A stretch of 64,000 nucleotides of DNA from JAXLXE01 sp046328115 (GCA_046328115.1 JAXLXE010000001.1:620001-684000), one strand, 5' to 3'; counted from the first letter of the stretch, positions 42,051 to 51,530 are shown. Notes: generated from the sequence alone by a model not told the origin. Numbers and translations are program-made.

Positions 42051-44756
42051 GTGCCGCCTGGCGCCGCGCCCGTGCCTAAGCAAGACTTCGATCAGCTTGC
42101 GCTGCTCGGAGCGGACTTCCTCCCCACCACACCCATCCGCAGGCAGTACCTCGACCTCAAGGCGCGCCATCCGGACGCCATTCTGCTCTTCCGCCTCGGC
42201 GACTTCTACGAGACGTTCGACGGCGACGCGGAGGTCGTCTCCAGGGCGTTAGACATCACGCTCACCGGGCGTGATATGGGCCGGGGCGAGCGGATCCCCA
42301 TGGCCGGCGTGCCCGCGCACTCAGCGGAGGGGTACATCTCGCGCCTGGTTGAGCAGGGGCACCGCGTGGCGCTGTGTGAACAGATCGGCGAAGCGCCCAC
42401 GCGGGGACTGGTGCACCGCGACATCGTGCGGGTCTTCTCTAAAGGCACGCTCATCGAGGACGGCCTGCTGCCGAGGAACAGCGAGAACTTCCTGGCGGCG
42501 CTCCTTATCGGCACGGGCGCGGCTGGCCTGGCCTTCGCCGACGTCAGCACAGGCAGGCTGACGGCCACGGAGGTCAGCGGGGCCGCATGGGCCGCGCTCG
42601 TCACCGCGGAAATGGTTCGCGTGGGCCCGGCCGAATGCCTGGTAGACGTAGAGGGGCCGGCCGGTCAACCGCTCCCAGAGCTTCTCGCACCTGGCACGCG
42701 CGCCACGCCGAGACCGTCCAGTGCGTTCTCCCCGCACCGAGCCGGCGAGCGGCTACGGTCACACTTCCAGACCGCCACCGTGGCGGCGTTGGGCCTGGAC
42801 ACGCGGCCGCTTGCCGCCTGCGCCACGGCGGCGCTGCTCGGGTACATCGAAGAGTCGATACCCAGCGCCCTTGAGCTGTTCGACCGCGTTGACATCTACG
42901 ATGTCGGCGGCCGGATGGTGCTGGACAGCGCCACGCGGCGCAGCCTCGAGCTGACCGCGAACCTCGCGTCCGGCCAACAGCAGGGCTCGCTGCTGGGCGT
43001 CCTAGACGTGACCCGCACCTCGATGGGCGCGCGACGCCTGCGGTCGTGGATATCGGCCCCGTTACTCGACCTGCCCACGATCCGCAACCGGCAGGACGTG
43101 GTGGGTCTACTCGTTCAGAACCGATTCCTCAGAGCCGAGGTGGCACGCCGCCTGGAGAGCCTTCCCGACCTCGAACGCCTCTCAGCCCGTGCCATGCAGC
43201 GCCTGCTGGCCCCCCGGGAGACGCTGGGACTCGCCGCGGGGCTCCGCGAACTGCCCGGTATCCGTACGCTCCTCTCCGAGAGCGAGCTTCCGCTGGTAGC
43301 TCGGCTCGCGGAGACGCTGTTCGACGCCTCGGACACGGTGGCTGAGATCGAGCGGACGGTGGCGGACCCGCCGGCGGCAGCAATGGGCGAGGGCGTCATC
43401 CGGGATGGACGACTTTCGGAGCTGGATGAGACGCGCGCAATCGCCGGCGACACGCGGACCTGGATCGCCAACCTGGAGCGGACCGAGCGCGAGCGGACGG
43501 GCGTGCGTGGACTCCGCGTGGGCTACAACCGGGTCTTCGGCTACTACCTGGAGATCACCAAATCGCAACTTTCGCAGCCGACCGACTACTACCAGCGGGA
43601 ACGATCGAGCACCGGCACCGTCTCCGACCATCTGGAGAAGCTGGGCTACGTGCGGCGCCAGACGGTGGCAAACGGCGAACGATTCATCACCACCCAGCTT
43701 CAGGAATACGAGATCCGCGTTCGCAACGCCACCGAGGACATGGCGCGGCTCGAGCGCAAGGTATTCAACGAGCTACTGGACGTGCTGGCCGCTGTCGCGC
43801 CGGCCGTGCGCGCGGCGGCGGATGCGCTAGCGCAGTTAGACGCGCTCGTCGCCCTGGCCGAGGTGGCCGATCGCCAGGGCTACTGCTGTCCGGAGCTCGT
43901 TGAGGAGCCCGTACTGGAGATCCAGCAAGGCCGCCATCCGGTTGTGGAGTCCGTGCTGGACCCCGGCGCCTTCGTAGCGAATGACGTCAGCCTGGGCGGG
44001 ACGGGGCGGCCAATCGCCATCCTCACGGGTCCCAACATGGCCGGCAAGTCCACGTATTTACGCCAGACCGCGCTGATCGTGCTGATGGCCCAGATCGGAA
44101 GCTGGGTGCCAGCCCGCGCGGCCCGGGTGGGCAGAGCGGACCGGATCTTCGCGCGCGTAGGCGCGCAGGATGACCTGGCTGCCCACCGCAGCACCTTTAT
44201 GGTTGAGATGATCGAGACGGCGGCGATCCTGCGATCGGCAACGCCGTCGAGTCTGCTGGTGCTAGACGAGATCGGCAGGGGAACCAGCACATTCGACGGG
44301 ATCGCCGTTGCGCGCTCCGTGGTGGAGCACATCCACAACACCAGGGCGCTGGGGTGCCGCACGCTGTTCGCCACGCACTACCACGAGCTGGCTGAACTGG
44401 CGGATGAGCTGCCCGGCGTCAGCGCGCTCAGGGTGGACGTGTTGGAGCACGGCGACTCAGTGGTTTTTCTCCATCGCGTCGTCGAAGGTGCCGCGGACCG
44501 CAGCTACGGCATCCACGTGGCGCGGCTGGCCGGGATGCCTGCCGAAGTCATCACCCGTGCCTGGGCCATTGCCGAGGACCTGGAATCGCACCGCGGATCT
44601 CCTCGTCCAACGTACCGCGCCCACGAGCCCACGTCCGAGCCAACACCTCAATCCCCCGTTGAACTACGCCTGCGCGAAATTGACGTGGCCACGCTCACGC
44701 CGATCCAGGCCATCACCCTGCTCGACGAGCTCAGTCGCGCCGCGGCATCCGGCTGA
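42051..44756 (+). CDS. mutS: DNA mismatch repair protein MutS
   Basis: This 901-residue protein has the mismatch-reading F-x-E motif at Phe52-Tyr53-Glu54 ('RLGDFYETF'), connector and core domains, and a C-terminal ABC ATPase with Walker A 'GPNMAGKSTY' near residue 660, 'HRSTFMVEM', Walker B 'LLVLDEIGRGTSTFDG' and 'FATHYHELAEL'. It is full length for MutS1. GTG 42051 is the annotated start; GTG 42072 is an alternative. mutL follows 4 bp after the stop, so they form an operon. Confidence 0.97.
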   Translation: MPPGAAPVPKQDFDQLALLGADFLPTTPIRRQYLDLKARHPDAILLFRLGDFYETFDGDAEVVSRALDITLTGRDMGRGERIPMAGVPAHSAEGYISRLVEQGHRVALCEQIGEAPTRGLVHRDIVRVFSKGTLIEDGLLPRNSENFLAALLIGTGAAGLAFADVSTGRLTATEVSGAAWAALVTAEMVRVGPAECLVDVEGPAGQPLPELLAPGTRATPRPSSAFSPHRAGERLRSHFQTATVAALGLDTRPLAACATAALLGYIEESIPSALELFDRVDIYDVGGRMVLDSATRRSLELTANLASGQQQGSLLGVLDVTRTSMGARRLRSWISAPLLDLPTIRNRQDVVGLLVQNRFLRAEVARRLESLPDLERLSARAMQRLLAPRETLGLAAGLRELPGIRTLLSESELPLVARLAETLFDASDTVAEIERTVADPPAAAMGEGVIRDGRLSELDETRAIAGDTRTWIANLERTERERTGVRGLRVGYNRVFGYYLEITKSQLSQPTDYYQRERSSTGTVSDHLEKLGYVRRQTVANGERFITTQLQEYEIRVRNATEDMARLERKVFNELLDVLAAVAPAVRAAADALAQLDALVALAEVADRQGYCCPELVEEPVLEIQQGRHPVVESVLDPGAFVANDVSLGGTGRPIAILTGPNMAGKSTYLRQTALIVLMAQIGSWVPARAARVGRADRIFARVGAQDDLAAHRSTFMVEMIETAAILRSATPSSLLVLDEIGRGTSTFDGIAVARSVVEHIHNTRALGCRTLFATHYHELAELADELPGVSALRVDVLEHGDSVVFLHRVVEGAADRSYGIHVARLAGMPAEVITRAWAIAEDLESHRGSPRPTYRAHEPTSEPTPQSPVELRLREIDVATLTPIQAITLLDELSRAAASG

Positions 44757-44760
44757 TACC

Positions 44761-46389
44761 GTGGCCATCAAGCGCCTCCCGTCGCAGGTAGCCGCACGGA
44801 TCGCGGCGGGCGAGGTGATCGACCGACCTTCCGCGGCGGTGAAGGAGCTCGTGGAGAATTCCATAGACGCCGGCGCCAGGCGCATCGTGGTGGAGATCCA
44901 GAACGGAGGCGTGGACCTGATCCGTGTCTCGGACGACGGCCACGGCATCGCAGGGGCGGACCTTGCTCTGGCGTTCGAGCGCCACGCCACCAGCAAGCTG
45001 GAGACCGAGGACGATCTCGCCCGCATCGCCACGCTCGGGTTTCGCGGCGAGGCGCTACCGAGCATCGCCGCGATCGGTGACGTGGATTGCGTTTCATGCC
45101 CGCGCGGAGATGAGCGCGCGGCGGCCGTCTCGATCCGCGATGGACGGACGGAGGGCCCCGCGCCGGCCGCGCGGGCGGAGGGAACCACCATCACGGTCCG
45201 CGAGCTCTTTGGCGCGTTACCGGTGCGCCGACGATTCCTCCGCGGGCGCTCGGCCGAAGCCACGCACGTTGCCGCGGCGGTGGGAGGACTTGCGCTGGCC
45301 TACCCCGGCGTGGCGATCTCGCTCATCTCAGACGGGCGCCGACTGATCGGGACACCCGGCGATGGCGATCTGCACTCCGCGGTGAGCAACGTCCTGAGCC
45401 ACGATCTGGCTGCCGGAATGGCGATGCTGGAGGCGGTTGAGCGCGATGGAGTCCGCATCGAAGGATGCGTGAGCACCGGTCAGGCGACGCTGCCAACCCG
45501 CACCGGAATCACCATCATCGTCAATGGGCGCTGCGTCCAGAACAGAGCGCTGGCCTTCGCGATCGAGGAGTGCTATCGGACGCTGGTGACGGTCGGCCGC
45601 CACCCAGTGGCCGTTCTCCACGTCACGGTTCCCGCGGCGGACGTCGACGTCAACGTACACCCGAGGAAGACGGAGATCAAGCTCAGACACGAGCGGTCTG
45701 CTTTCACGGCCGTCCAGGAGGCCATCGGCAAGACGCTGCACGCTGTCCACGGCCCCCGACTGTCTCAGCTCGGCGAGGACGGCGCGCTGGAGCTCCAAGG
45801 GGAGGACGAGCGCCCCTGGGTAGAGGGCATCCGCGTGCTCGGCCAGGCTGGCAGCACCTACATCATCGCCGAAGGGCGAGCGGGGGTTTACCTGGTGGAT
45901 CAGCACGCCGCCCACGAACGGGTGCTGTACGAGGAACTGCTGGAAGGCGCCAGACGCGGCGTGGCCGTGCAGCCGATGCTGGAGCCGGTCGTTCTGGAGC
46001 TCGGCGCCGCCGAGGCTGAGGCGATCCGAGAGCGCACGGCCGCGTTTGGCGAGCTTGGCTTCGAGGTGGAGCCGTTCGGCGATCGCTCGCTCCTCGTCCG
46101 CGGGGTTCCCCACGCGCTCGTACACCGCAAGCCGCTGCTCACACTGCGCGCGGCCATCGCGTCAATGATCGAGGGAACGGCGGACGACTGGCGAGAGCGC
46201 ATCGCGGTCTCGTTGGCGTGTCATAACGCCGTGCGGGTGGGAGACAGGCTGGCCACCGAAGAGATGACGGCGCTCCTGGTGCAGCTTGGCGAGGCCGACC
46301 TCTGCGGTGCATGCTCGCACGGGCGGCCCACGGCCATCCTCCTGAGCCACAAGCAGTTGGAACGCGAGTTCGGGCGGGATTACCGGTAG
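44761..46389 (+). CDS. mutL: DNA mismatch repair protein MutL (endonuclease-type)
   Basis: This 542-residue protein has the GHKL ATPase motifs 'VENSIDAGARRIVVEIQNGG', 'VSDDGHGI' and 'TLGFRGEALPSIAAI'. The C-terminal domain carries the metal-binding nicking motif DQHAAHERVLYE at residues 380-391 (DQHAx2Ex4E), later 'ACHNAVRVGDRL' and 'CGACSHGRP' near the end. This marks a nicking MutL, as expected in bacteria without MutH. The start is GTG 44761; the open frame runs far upstream but only across mutS. Confidence 0.96.
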   Translation: MAIKRLPSQVAARIAAGEVIDRPSAAVKELVENSIDAGARRIVVEIQNGGVDLIRVSDDGHGIAGADLALAFERHATSKLETEDDLARIATLGFRGEALPSIAAIGDVDCVSCPRGDERAAAVSIRDGRTEGPAPAARAEGTTITVRELFGALPVRRRFLRGRSAEATHVAAAVGGLALAYPGVAISLISDGRRLIGTPGDGDLHSAVSNVLSHDLAAGMAMLEAVERDGVRIEGCVSTGQATLPTRTGITIIVNGRCVQNRALAFAIEECYRTLVTVGRHPVAVLHVTVPAADVDVNVHPRKTEIKLRHERSAFTAVQEAIGKTLHAVHGPRLSQLGEDGALELQGEDERPWVEGIRVLGQAGSTYIIAEGRAGVYLVDQHAAHERVLYEELLEGARRGVAVQPMLEPVVLELGAAEAEAIRERTAAFGELGFEVEPFGDRSLLVRGVPHALVHRKPLLTLRAAIASMIEGTADDWRERIAVSLACHNAVRVGDRLATEEMTALLVQLGEADLCGACSHGRPTAILLSHKQLEREFGRDYR

Positions 46390-46511
46390 GCGGGACCGCC
46401 AGCCAGCCAGAGCGGAACAGATCCGGGCCTCAATTCGTTACAACGATACGGCGCGGGTCTCAGCATGGGCAGGGGCTCAGACGCCGGGCAACTGACAGGT
46501 GGAGAACCACA

Positions 46512-46613
46512 ATGCACGTGCTGCTGGATGACGACAACGAGCGCGACCTTGGAGCTTCCGAGGAGACGGCCGAAGAGGGCGTGGACATCCCGGACGACGA
46601 CACCGGGGAATAA
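46512..46613 (+). CDS. 33-residue acidic hypothetical peptide
   Basis: An ATG preceded by GGTGGAG (about 8 nt) opens a frame of 33 residues with about 14 Asp/Glu and one Arg. It ends 15 bp before a strong bidirectional terminator. The good ribosome-binding site and terminator suggest a translated unit, possibly the end of the mutSL transcript. No family is recognised. The acidic composition might suit a DNA-mimic or interaction peptide, but that is speculation. Confidence 0.4.
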   Translation: MHVLLDDDNERDLGASEETAEEGVDIPDDDTGE

Positions 46614-46628
46614 CGAGCGCGCGACTCA

Positions 46629-46666
46629 AGCAAAGAAGCCCCGCCGTACGGCGGGGCTTCTTTGCT
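46629..46666. terminator. Bidirectional terminator between the mutSL unit and ssrA
   Basis: A perfect 19-bp inverted repeat with no unpaired bases at the centre, made of a GCCCCGCCGT/ACGGCGGGGC core flanked by TTCTTT and AAAGAA. Each strand gives a GC-rich stem followed by TTCTTT. It ends at the terminal A of tmRNA, so it terminates ssrA transcription immediately after the mature 3' end. Confidence 0.85.
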
Positions 46667-47019
46667 GGTGGAGACGGAGGGGAGTCGAACCCCTCGTCCA
46701 GAGCGATTCCGTTGGAGACATGCTACAGGCTTAGTCGGCTCTTTGAATCTCGCGGTAGAGCCCCTGCCAACCGGGTCTCATCCCGCCAGCCTTTTGGTCT
46801 TGAGCGTGTCCTAGAAGGCGATCAGCCACGCAGCACCCTGACTAAAGTGGCGCCTGATTCCGACCCATCAGGGTGAGGCCGGAGAGACGCTCGCTGGGAT
46901 TAAGCAGCGAGAGGAAGTGCTTCGTTGCCAGTTACTGGCGTGCCATCTGATTAACGAGGGCGATGGCGCCTCGGCCTGCGTTCTCCTAACCTCCTCCCCT
47001 GTCGAAACCTAGCGTCCCC
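46666..47019 (-). ncRNA. ssrA: Transfer-messenger RNA (tmRNA)
   Basis: The 354-nt RNA reads on the minus strand. The 5' end GGGGACG pairs with CGTCTCC just before A-CCA, and the conserved 'AGGTTTCGACAGGGG' follows the 5' stem. The 3' part has the T loop TTCGACT in GAGGGG/CCCCTC. The message portion ends L-P-L-A-A-stop; with the resume codon GGC after GTAACT, as in Bacillus, the tag would be GNEALPLAA. One extra C between the T stem and acceptor lengthens the T stem to 6 bp. CCA is encoded. Its 5' 11 nt overlap the smpB coding sequence. Confidence 0.95.
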
Positions 47020-47539
47020 GTTCGGCTTCCCGCAACGCGCGATCCACGTCACGGCGAGCATCGCGATCCGCGATGGACTCCCTCTTATCATACTGCTTCT
47101 TGCCGCGCACCACGGCGATTTCTATCTTGGCGAAGCCTTTTTTCTGGTACATCCGCAGCGGCACTAGCGTCAGCCCTTGCTGCTGGCTCTCGGTCTGGAG
47201 CCGCACGATCTCGCCATGGTGCAACAGGAGCTTCCGTGGCCGCATCGGCTCGTGGTTGTAGCGATTCCCCGGGTCGTACGTTGAGATGTGGACGTTGTAC
47301 AGCCACACCTCGCCGTTCTGGACGCGCGCGTAGCCGTCGCGCAGATTGACGCGACCTTCGCGCACGGACTTGATCTCGGTGCCCGTCAGTACCACGCCGG
47401 CCTCCACGGAATGCAGGACGTGGTAGTCGTGATAGGCGCGCCGGTTGGACGCGAACGTACGGTCGCGGTCCGGCTTCTCGCCCTTCTTCTCGGCCTTGCG
47501 TGCCTGGGGATGTGACGGCCTGGTCGCGGTGGCTGGCAT
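47009..47539 (-). CDS. smpB: SsrA-binding protein SmpB
   Basis: This 176-residue protein binds tmRNA and brings it to stalled ribosomes. The core starts after a basic N-terminal extension of about 28 residues; 'ASNRRAYHDYHVLHSVEAGVVLTGTEIKSVR' and 'NGEVWLYNVHISTY' are the typical beginning, and 'KRESIADRDARRDVDRALRE' is the C-terminal helix that acts in the decoding centre. It lies 44 bp after ctpA. Its stop codon TAG is inside the mature tmRNA 5' end. Confidence 0.97.
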   Translation of the reverse strand: MPATATRPSHPQARKAEKKGEKPDRDRTFASNRRAYHDYHVLHSVEAGVVLTGTEIKSVREGRVNLRDGYARVQNGEVWLYNVHISTYDPGNRYNHEPMRPRKLLLHHGEIVRLQTESQQQGLTLVPLRMYQKKGFAKIEIAVVRGKKQYDKRESIADRDARRDVDRALREAERGR

Positions 47540-47583
47540 GGTCCTCTGCTCTCGGTGACGGCTCGAACGGCTACGTGACCGGT

Positions 47584-48849
47584 CTAGCCACCCAAAATGT
47601 AACGCACCGCCGCATCAAGCTGGGGATCAGCGCCTCCTGGCGTCTCCGGAGCGGCCGCTACAAGGTCGGGCGCGAGCCCGATCCCCTGGAGCGGCTGATG
47701 CTTCGGTGTCAGCCACTGCGCCGTGGTCACGCGCAGTCCGGACTGATCGCTGAGCACATGCACATTCTGTACCGTGCCCTTGCCGTAGGTCTGCTCCCCC
47801 ACGATGAACGCACGGTCGTTGTCCCGGAGCGCCGCGGCCAGGATCTCCGATGCGCTCGCGGTGCCCTTGTTCACCAGGATCGCGAGCCGGGAACCGGTCG
47901 CGGCGCCGCCAGACTCGGAATGGTACGTTTGCTCGATGCCCTTGCCATCGGCCTGATACAAGACCACCTTGCCGCCGTCCATGAGCTGGCTCGCCACTTC
48001 AACGGCGGAGTGGAGATACCCGCCGGGATTGGAGCGCAGGTCCACGATGAGCCCACGGGGCTGCTGGGCGATCAGATCGCGCAGGGAGCTCGCCGCGTCC
48101 GACCCGGTGTTCTGGCCGAAGGAGCTGATACGCATGTAGCCGATGCCGTTCTCCAGCATCTTCGCGTTGACGGATTTCACCTTGATCTCGGCGCGGGTCA
48201 TCGTCACGTCAAATGGCTTGTCCACCCCGGCCCGGAGGATCGTGAGCGTCACCTGGGTGCCGCGCGGCCCGCGGATCAGCCCCACGGTGTCGGACAGCGT
48301 CTTGGCGTTGAGCGGCTTCTGATCTACGTGGGTGATGACGTCGCCGGGTTTCAGCCCGGCCTGGGCGGCGGGCGACTCGTCGATCGGTGCGATGACGACG
48401 AGCTTCCCGTCACGGGAATCCACCTGAACTCCCACGCCATCAAACGACCCGCGAAGGTCCGTGTCGTTGAGCTCGCGCTGGGCGGGTGTGGCGTATGCCG
48501 TGTGCGGATCACCCACGGCATCCACCATGCCCTTGATGGCGCCGTAGATCAGCTTCTGACGGTCGATCGCGGGGGTGTTGTAGTACTCGCGCTCCACGAC
48601 GCCCCACGCCTCCCAGAACACCTGGAACCGCGATCTCTGATCTTCGGTGAGGAGAGACTCAGATGGCGCCTGCGTCTCCACCAGCCGGTCCAGGGGACTG
48701 AGCAGGGTGGTTGCCACGACGCCCCTGGCCGCGACGTCCGTGCGGCCGTACACGTATCCACCCGCGAACGATGAAAACACCGCGGCGAGCGCCACCACGC
48801 CAACGATCAGCAGGTGCCACGTTGGGGGGCGCTGTGGATCCGAATGCAC
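47584..48849 (-). CDS. S41 (CtpA-type) C-terminal processing protease with PDZ domain
   Basis: This 421-residue secreted or membrane-anchored serine protease has an N-terminal membrane segment (about residues 12-32), a PDZ domain around residues 130-220 ('GVGVQVDSRDGKLVVIAPIDES', 'AGLKPGDVITHVD'), and the S41 catalytic domain with Ser in 'NKGTASASEILAAALRD' and Lys in 'GEQTYGKGTVQ'. 'LIVDLRSNPGGYL' is the conserved oxyanion-region strand. The start is GTG 48849 after GGAGG. It is upstream of smpB-ssrA, so quality control of proteins and of ribosomes is transcribed together. Confidence 0.94.
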   Translation of the reverse strand: MHSDPQRPPTWHLLIVGVVALAAVFSSFAGGYVYGRTDVAARGVVATTLLSPLDRLVETQAPSESLLTEDQRSRFQVFWEAWGVVEREYYNTPAIDRQKLIYGAIKGMVDAVGDPHTAYATPAQRELNDTDLRGSFDGVGVQVDSRDGKLVVIAPIDESPAAQAGLKPGDVITHVDQKPLNAKTLSDTVGLIRGPRGTQVTLTILRAGVDKPFDVTMTRAEIKVKSVNAKMLENGIGYMRISSFGQNTGSDAASSLRDLIAQQPRGLIVDLRSNPGGYLHSAVEVASQLMDGGKVVLYQADGKGIEQTYHSESGGAATGSRLAILVNKGTASASEILAAALRDNDRAFIVGEQTYGKGTVQNVHVLSDQSGLRVTTAQWLTPKHQPLQGIGLAPDLVAAAPETPGGADPQLDAAVRYILGG

Positions 48850-48946
48850 TCCTGCCTCCGAGGCTCGATTCTAGCCACGTTCGAGGCGGCCGACCAACAA
48901 TGAAACGGATGCCGCCGCCATCAGGAGCCGCCATCGAGCGCGGCGG

Positions 48947-49984
48947 TCAGGAGTCGAGCGCGGCCTCGGCTAGCTCTTCGGCAGATGCGCTGAAGCGATC
49001 AAACACGTCGCGGAGGTGGGCGCGCTCGTAATGGGCGTAGATCCGCTTCGTTGTCTCGGGTGAGGCGTGGCCCAGGATGTCCTGCACCTCGGAGAGGCGC
49101 GCCCCTCGATTGAGCAGCACGGTTGCCTTGGCGTGGCGGAAGTCGTGCGTGCTGGCCTCCACCCCGACTGCCGCCGCGTAGCGCTTCACCACGCCCCAGA
49201 CCGACTGAGGCGAGAGTCGGAGCTGGCGACCGTGTGGGTCCCGTGGCCCGGGGACTGGGCGGGACTTGTCGTGTCGGAGAAAGAGCGGGCGGAACACGTC
49301 GGCTCGCGCCTCGACGTAGGCGCGGATGGCACGCAGGCACGGCTCGTCGAAGAACACGACGCGCTCTTTACTGCCCTTGCCGCTGATGATGGCGTCGCGC
49401 AATCGACCATCCTGCACATCCACCCGATCGAGATTGGCGACCTCCTCGCGGCGCATGCCGGTGGTAAACAGCGTCCGCAGTAGCGCGCGATCACGGAGGA
49501 GCTCGAGACGTAGCCTGGGGGCATCCGCGGGCAGGGACAACGCATCCACGTGCGTCACGATCAGCGCGAGTCGATCGTCGATCCGCGGACTCTTGTAGAT
49601 CGTCCGGGGACGCACTTCGCGCAGGTTGTCCCGCACCTCCTCGAACGACAGGCCACTAGCGAGCAGCCGCCGGCGCGCCAGATACCGGAAGAATGCGCGG
49701 GTGCCCGCAACGTACGTATCCACCGTAAACCGATCTTCGCGGCCATAGGTCTGGGCCAACCAGAGGTAGAACCGCTCCAGCACGTCAGCGTTGAACTGGT
49801 TGGTCGTCACGCTGTCCGGCCGCGTCCCGGTGGCGGTGAGGAATTCGGCAAAACGGCCGAGCGCGGATCGATACGTCGAAACCGTACGCGGTGACTTGCC
49901 GCGGAGCGACTCCAGGAACTGCCGCTCAGCGTCAGCCAGTGGGAGTCCTGGCAGTGCAACTGTTTCGTGATCGGGCTGGCTCAC
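48947..49984 (-). CDS. Tyrosine recombinase/integrase (XerC/XerD-like)
   Basis: This 345-residue protein has an N-terminal SAM-like domain (about 20-125) and a catalytic domain with a full set of active-site residues: Arg178 in 'TTGMRREEVANL', Lys203 or Lys206, His280 and Arg283 in 'THDFRHAKAT', His306 in 'LGHASPETTKRIY', and the nucleophile Tyr316. The GTG start overlaps the stop of the GT39 gene by 4 bp, so it is translationally coupled to it. It could be the housekeeping Xer enzyme, but this context and a loxP-like element 1.5 kb away suggest a local role. Confidence 0.9.
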   Translation of the reverse strand: MSQPDHETVALPGLPLADAERQFLESLRGKSPRTVSTYRSALGRFAEFLTATGTRPDSVTTNQFNADVLERFYLWLAQTYGREDRFTVDTYVAGTRAFFRYLARRRLLASGLSFEEVRDNLREVRPRTIYKSPRIDDRLALIVTHVDALSLPADAPRLRLELLRDRALLRTLFTTGMRREEVANLDRVDVQDGRLRDAIISGKGSKERVVFFDEPCLRAIRAYVEARADVFRPLFLRHDKSRPVPGPRDPHGRQLRLSPQSVWGVVKRYAAAVGVEASTHDFRHAKATVLLNRGARLSEVQDILGHASPETTKRIYAHYERAHLRDVFDRFSASAEELAEAALDS

Positions 49985-51516
49985 GAGCGCCTCTCGTAGA
50001 GCAAGACCCTGATGCCCTGAAACGTCCGTTGCCGCGCGGCGTAGCCACGACGGGTGAGCCAGTCTCGAACGGAGGCAGAGGTATCGCCGTCGAACACAGC
50101 GTCAAACTCGTGGGACAACACCAGCCAGACGCGAGAATGCGACGCCGCGAAGTCGGCTAGCCCGGATGTCCCGCCGGCCAGGGCGCGATAGGTGGTATTG
50201 GACTCGCGGTAGGCGCCGGATGCCAGCTCATCCCAGGAATAGGGCTCCAATAGATCGAATCTCGGTCGTTGGGCGGCGGGTATGGCCAGTCGGCCGGCGT
50301 AGTACTCGTAGCCAAGCTGGCCGCGCTTGGAGATGAAGACGTAGCCGTCGTCCGGCTGGGCGTTGGCCTGGACGTAGGCGATGGCGCCCCGCCAGTTCTC
50401 GTCCTGGCGCGCGGCGAGGTCTGGCGGCACCCAGAACCAGGTGAGCGCGACTGCCGCGATCAGCGCCGCCAGGCGACCCCAGAGCGGTCGAATCAGGCCG
50501 ATCGCGAGACCAACGATGAGCGAGACGGCCAGCGCGGACGGGAACAGATAGCGCTCCTTGAACATCGGCTTGACGTAAGACAACAGGAATACGAGGAGGA
50601 TCGGGATGACCAGCCAGCAGACGGGGAGCAGCCAGCGGCGGGTGGCCTCGGACGTTGGGGCGGATCGCGCCGCGGCGGCGATCAGCGCTACCAACGCCGC
50701 GGACATCAACGCGAGCGTCGGCCACGAGCCGCCGGAGAACAGTCGCACCAGCGACAGCAGGTCTGCCAGATCGGACGAGCGCACGTGCGCTATCTGAGCG
50801 CCGTCATGATGCGCGAGAAAGAACGGGAGCGCCGGGAGCGCCAGCAACGCCGCGCAGGCGCCGGCCACGGTCAGCGAGCGGAGCCCGCGAAGCCCGGCGA
50901 CAAGCAAGACGAACACAACCTGCGCCGCCACGATGAACGCGGTGAAGAAGTGCGCGTAGAACGCCGCCGCTACGGCCCCGCCGTACAGCGCGGCATCGCG
51001 ATCTCGGCGCCCAGCGACGGCGCGATCGAGCAGCAGCCAGGAGAGGGTCGCCAGCAACCCCCACAGCGCGTACGAGCGCGCTTCCTGCGACATAACGATC
51101 TGGTACGCGTTCACCGCGGCGAGGAGGGCGGCCGCCGCGCCGGCCGCGGGCGAGGCGAGACGAAGGCCGAGCAAATAGAGGCAGGTGGCGGACGCGGCTC
51201 CGAACACGATCGAAGGCAGCCGCACGAACAACTCAGACGCACCGTGGCCGACGAGCCAGGACCAGACGACCATGACGGCGTAGTACAGCGCCATGTTGGC
51301 CTCTTCGCCATAGAGCACATCCAGCATGGTGCGCGGGCTCTGCGCGACGAACGCGACCGTGAAGAGCTCATCCATCCACAGGCTTCGCGAGCCGGCGTCC
51401 CGAATCCGCAGGACGAATGAAAGAACGCCGACGGCCAGCGCCATCGAGGCGGAGAGCCACGCGGCGTGAGCGAGGCGCCCCCCGGAGACAGCGAGTGCCT
51501 CAGAGCGAGCACTCAT
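49981..51516 (-). CDS. GT39-like membrane glycosyltransferase
   Basis: This protein of about 511 residues is polytopic. After the first membrane segment is the loop 'SRSLWMDELFTVAFVAQSP' with the D-E pair of GT39, followed by 'NMALYYAVMVVWSWL' and 'ELFVRLPSIVFGAASATCLYLLGLRL'; a soluble C-terminal domain of about 120 residues contains 'PDDGYVFISKRGQLGYEYY'. I use ATG 51516; upstream in-frame starts at 51552 or 51591 would place the AT-rich inverted repeat inside the coding region. It shares an overlapping stop/start with the tyrosine recombinase. Confidence 0.8.
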   Translation of the reverse strand: MSARSEALAVSGGRLAHAAWLSASMALAVGVLSFVLRIRDAGSRSLWMDELFTVAFVAQSPRTMLDVLYGEEANMALYYAVMVVWSWLVGHGASELFVRLPSIVFGAASATCLYLLGLRLASPAAGAAAALLAAVNAYQIVMSQEARSYALWGLLATLSWLLLDRAVAGRRDRDAALYGGAVAAAFYAHFFTAFIVAAQVVFVLLVAGLRGLRSLTVAGACAALLALPALPFFLAHHDGAQIAHVRSSDLADLLSLVRLFSGGSWPTLALMSAALVALIAAAARSAPTSEATRRWLLPVCWLVIPILLVFLLSYVKPMFKERYLFPSALAVSLIVGLAIGLIRPLWGRLAALIAAVALTWFWVPPDLAARQDENWRGAIAYVQANAQPDDGYVFISKRGQLGYEYYAGRLAIPAAQRPRFDLLEPYSWDELASGAYRESNTTYRALAGGTSGLADFAASHSRVWLVLSHEFDAVFDGDTSASVRDWLTRRGYAARQRTFQGIRVLLYERRS

Positions 51517-51530
51517 CTGGTTAGCAAGTC

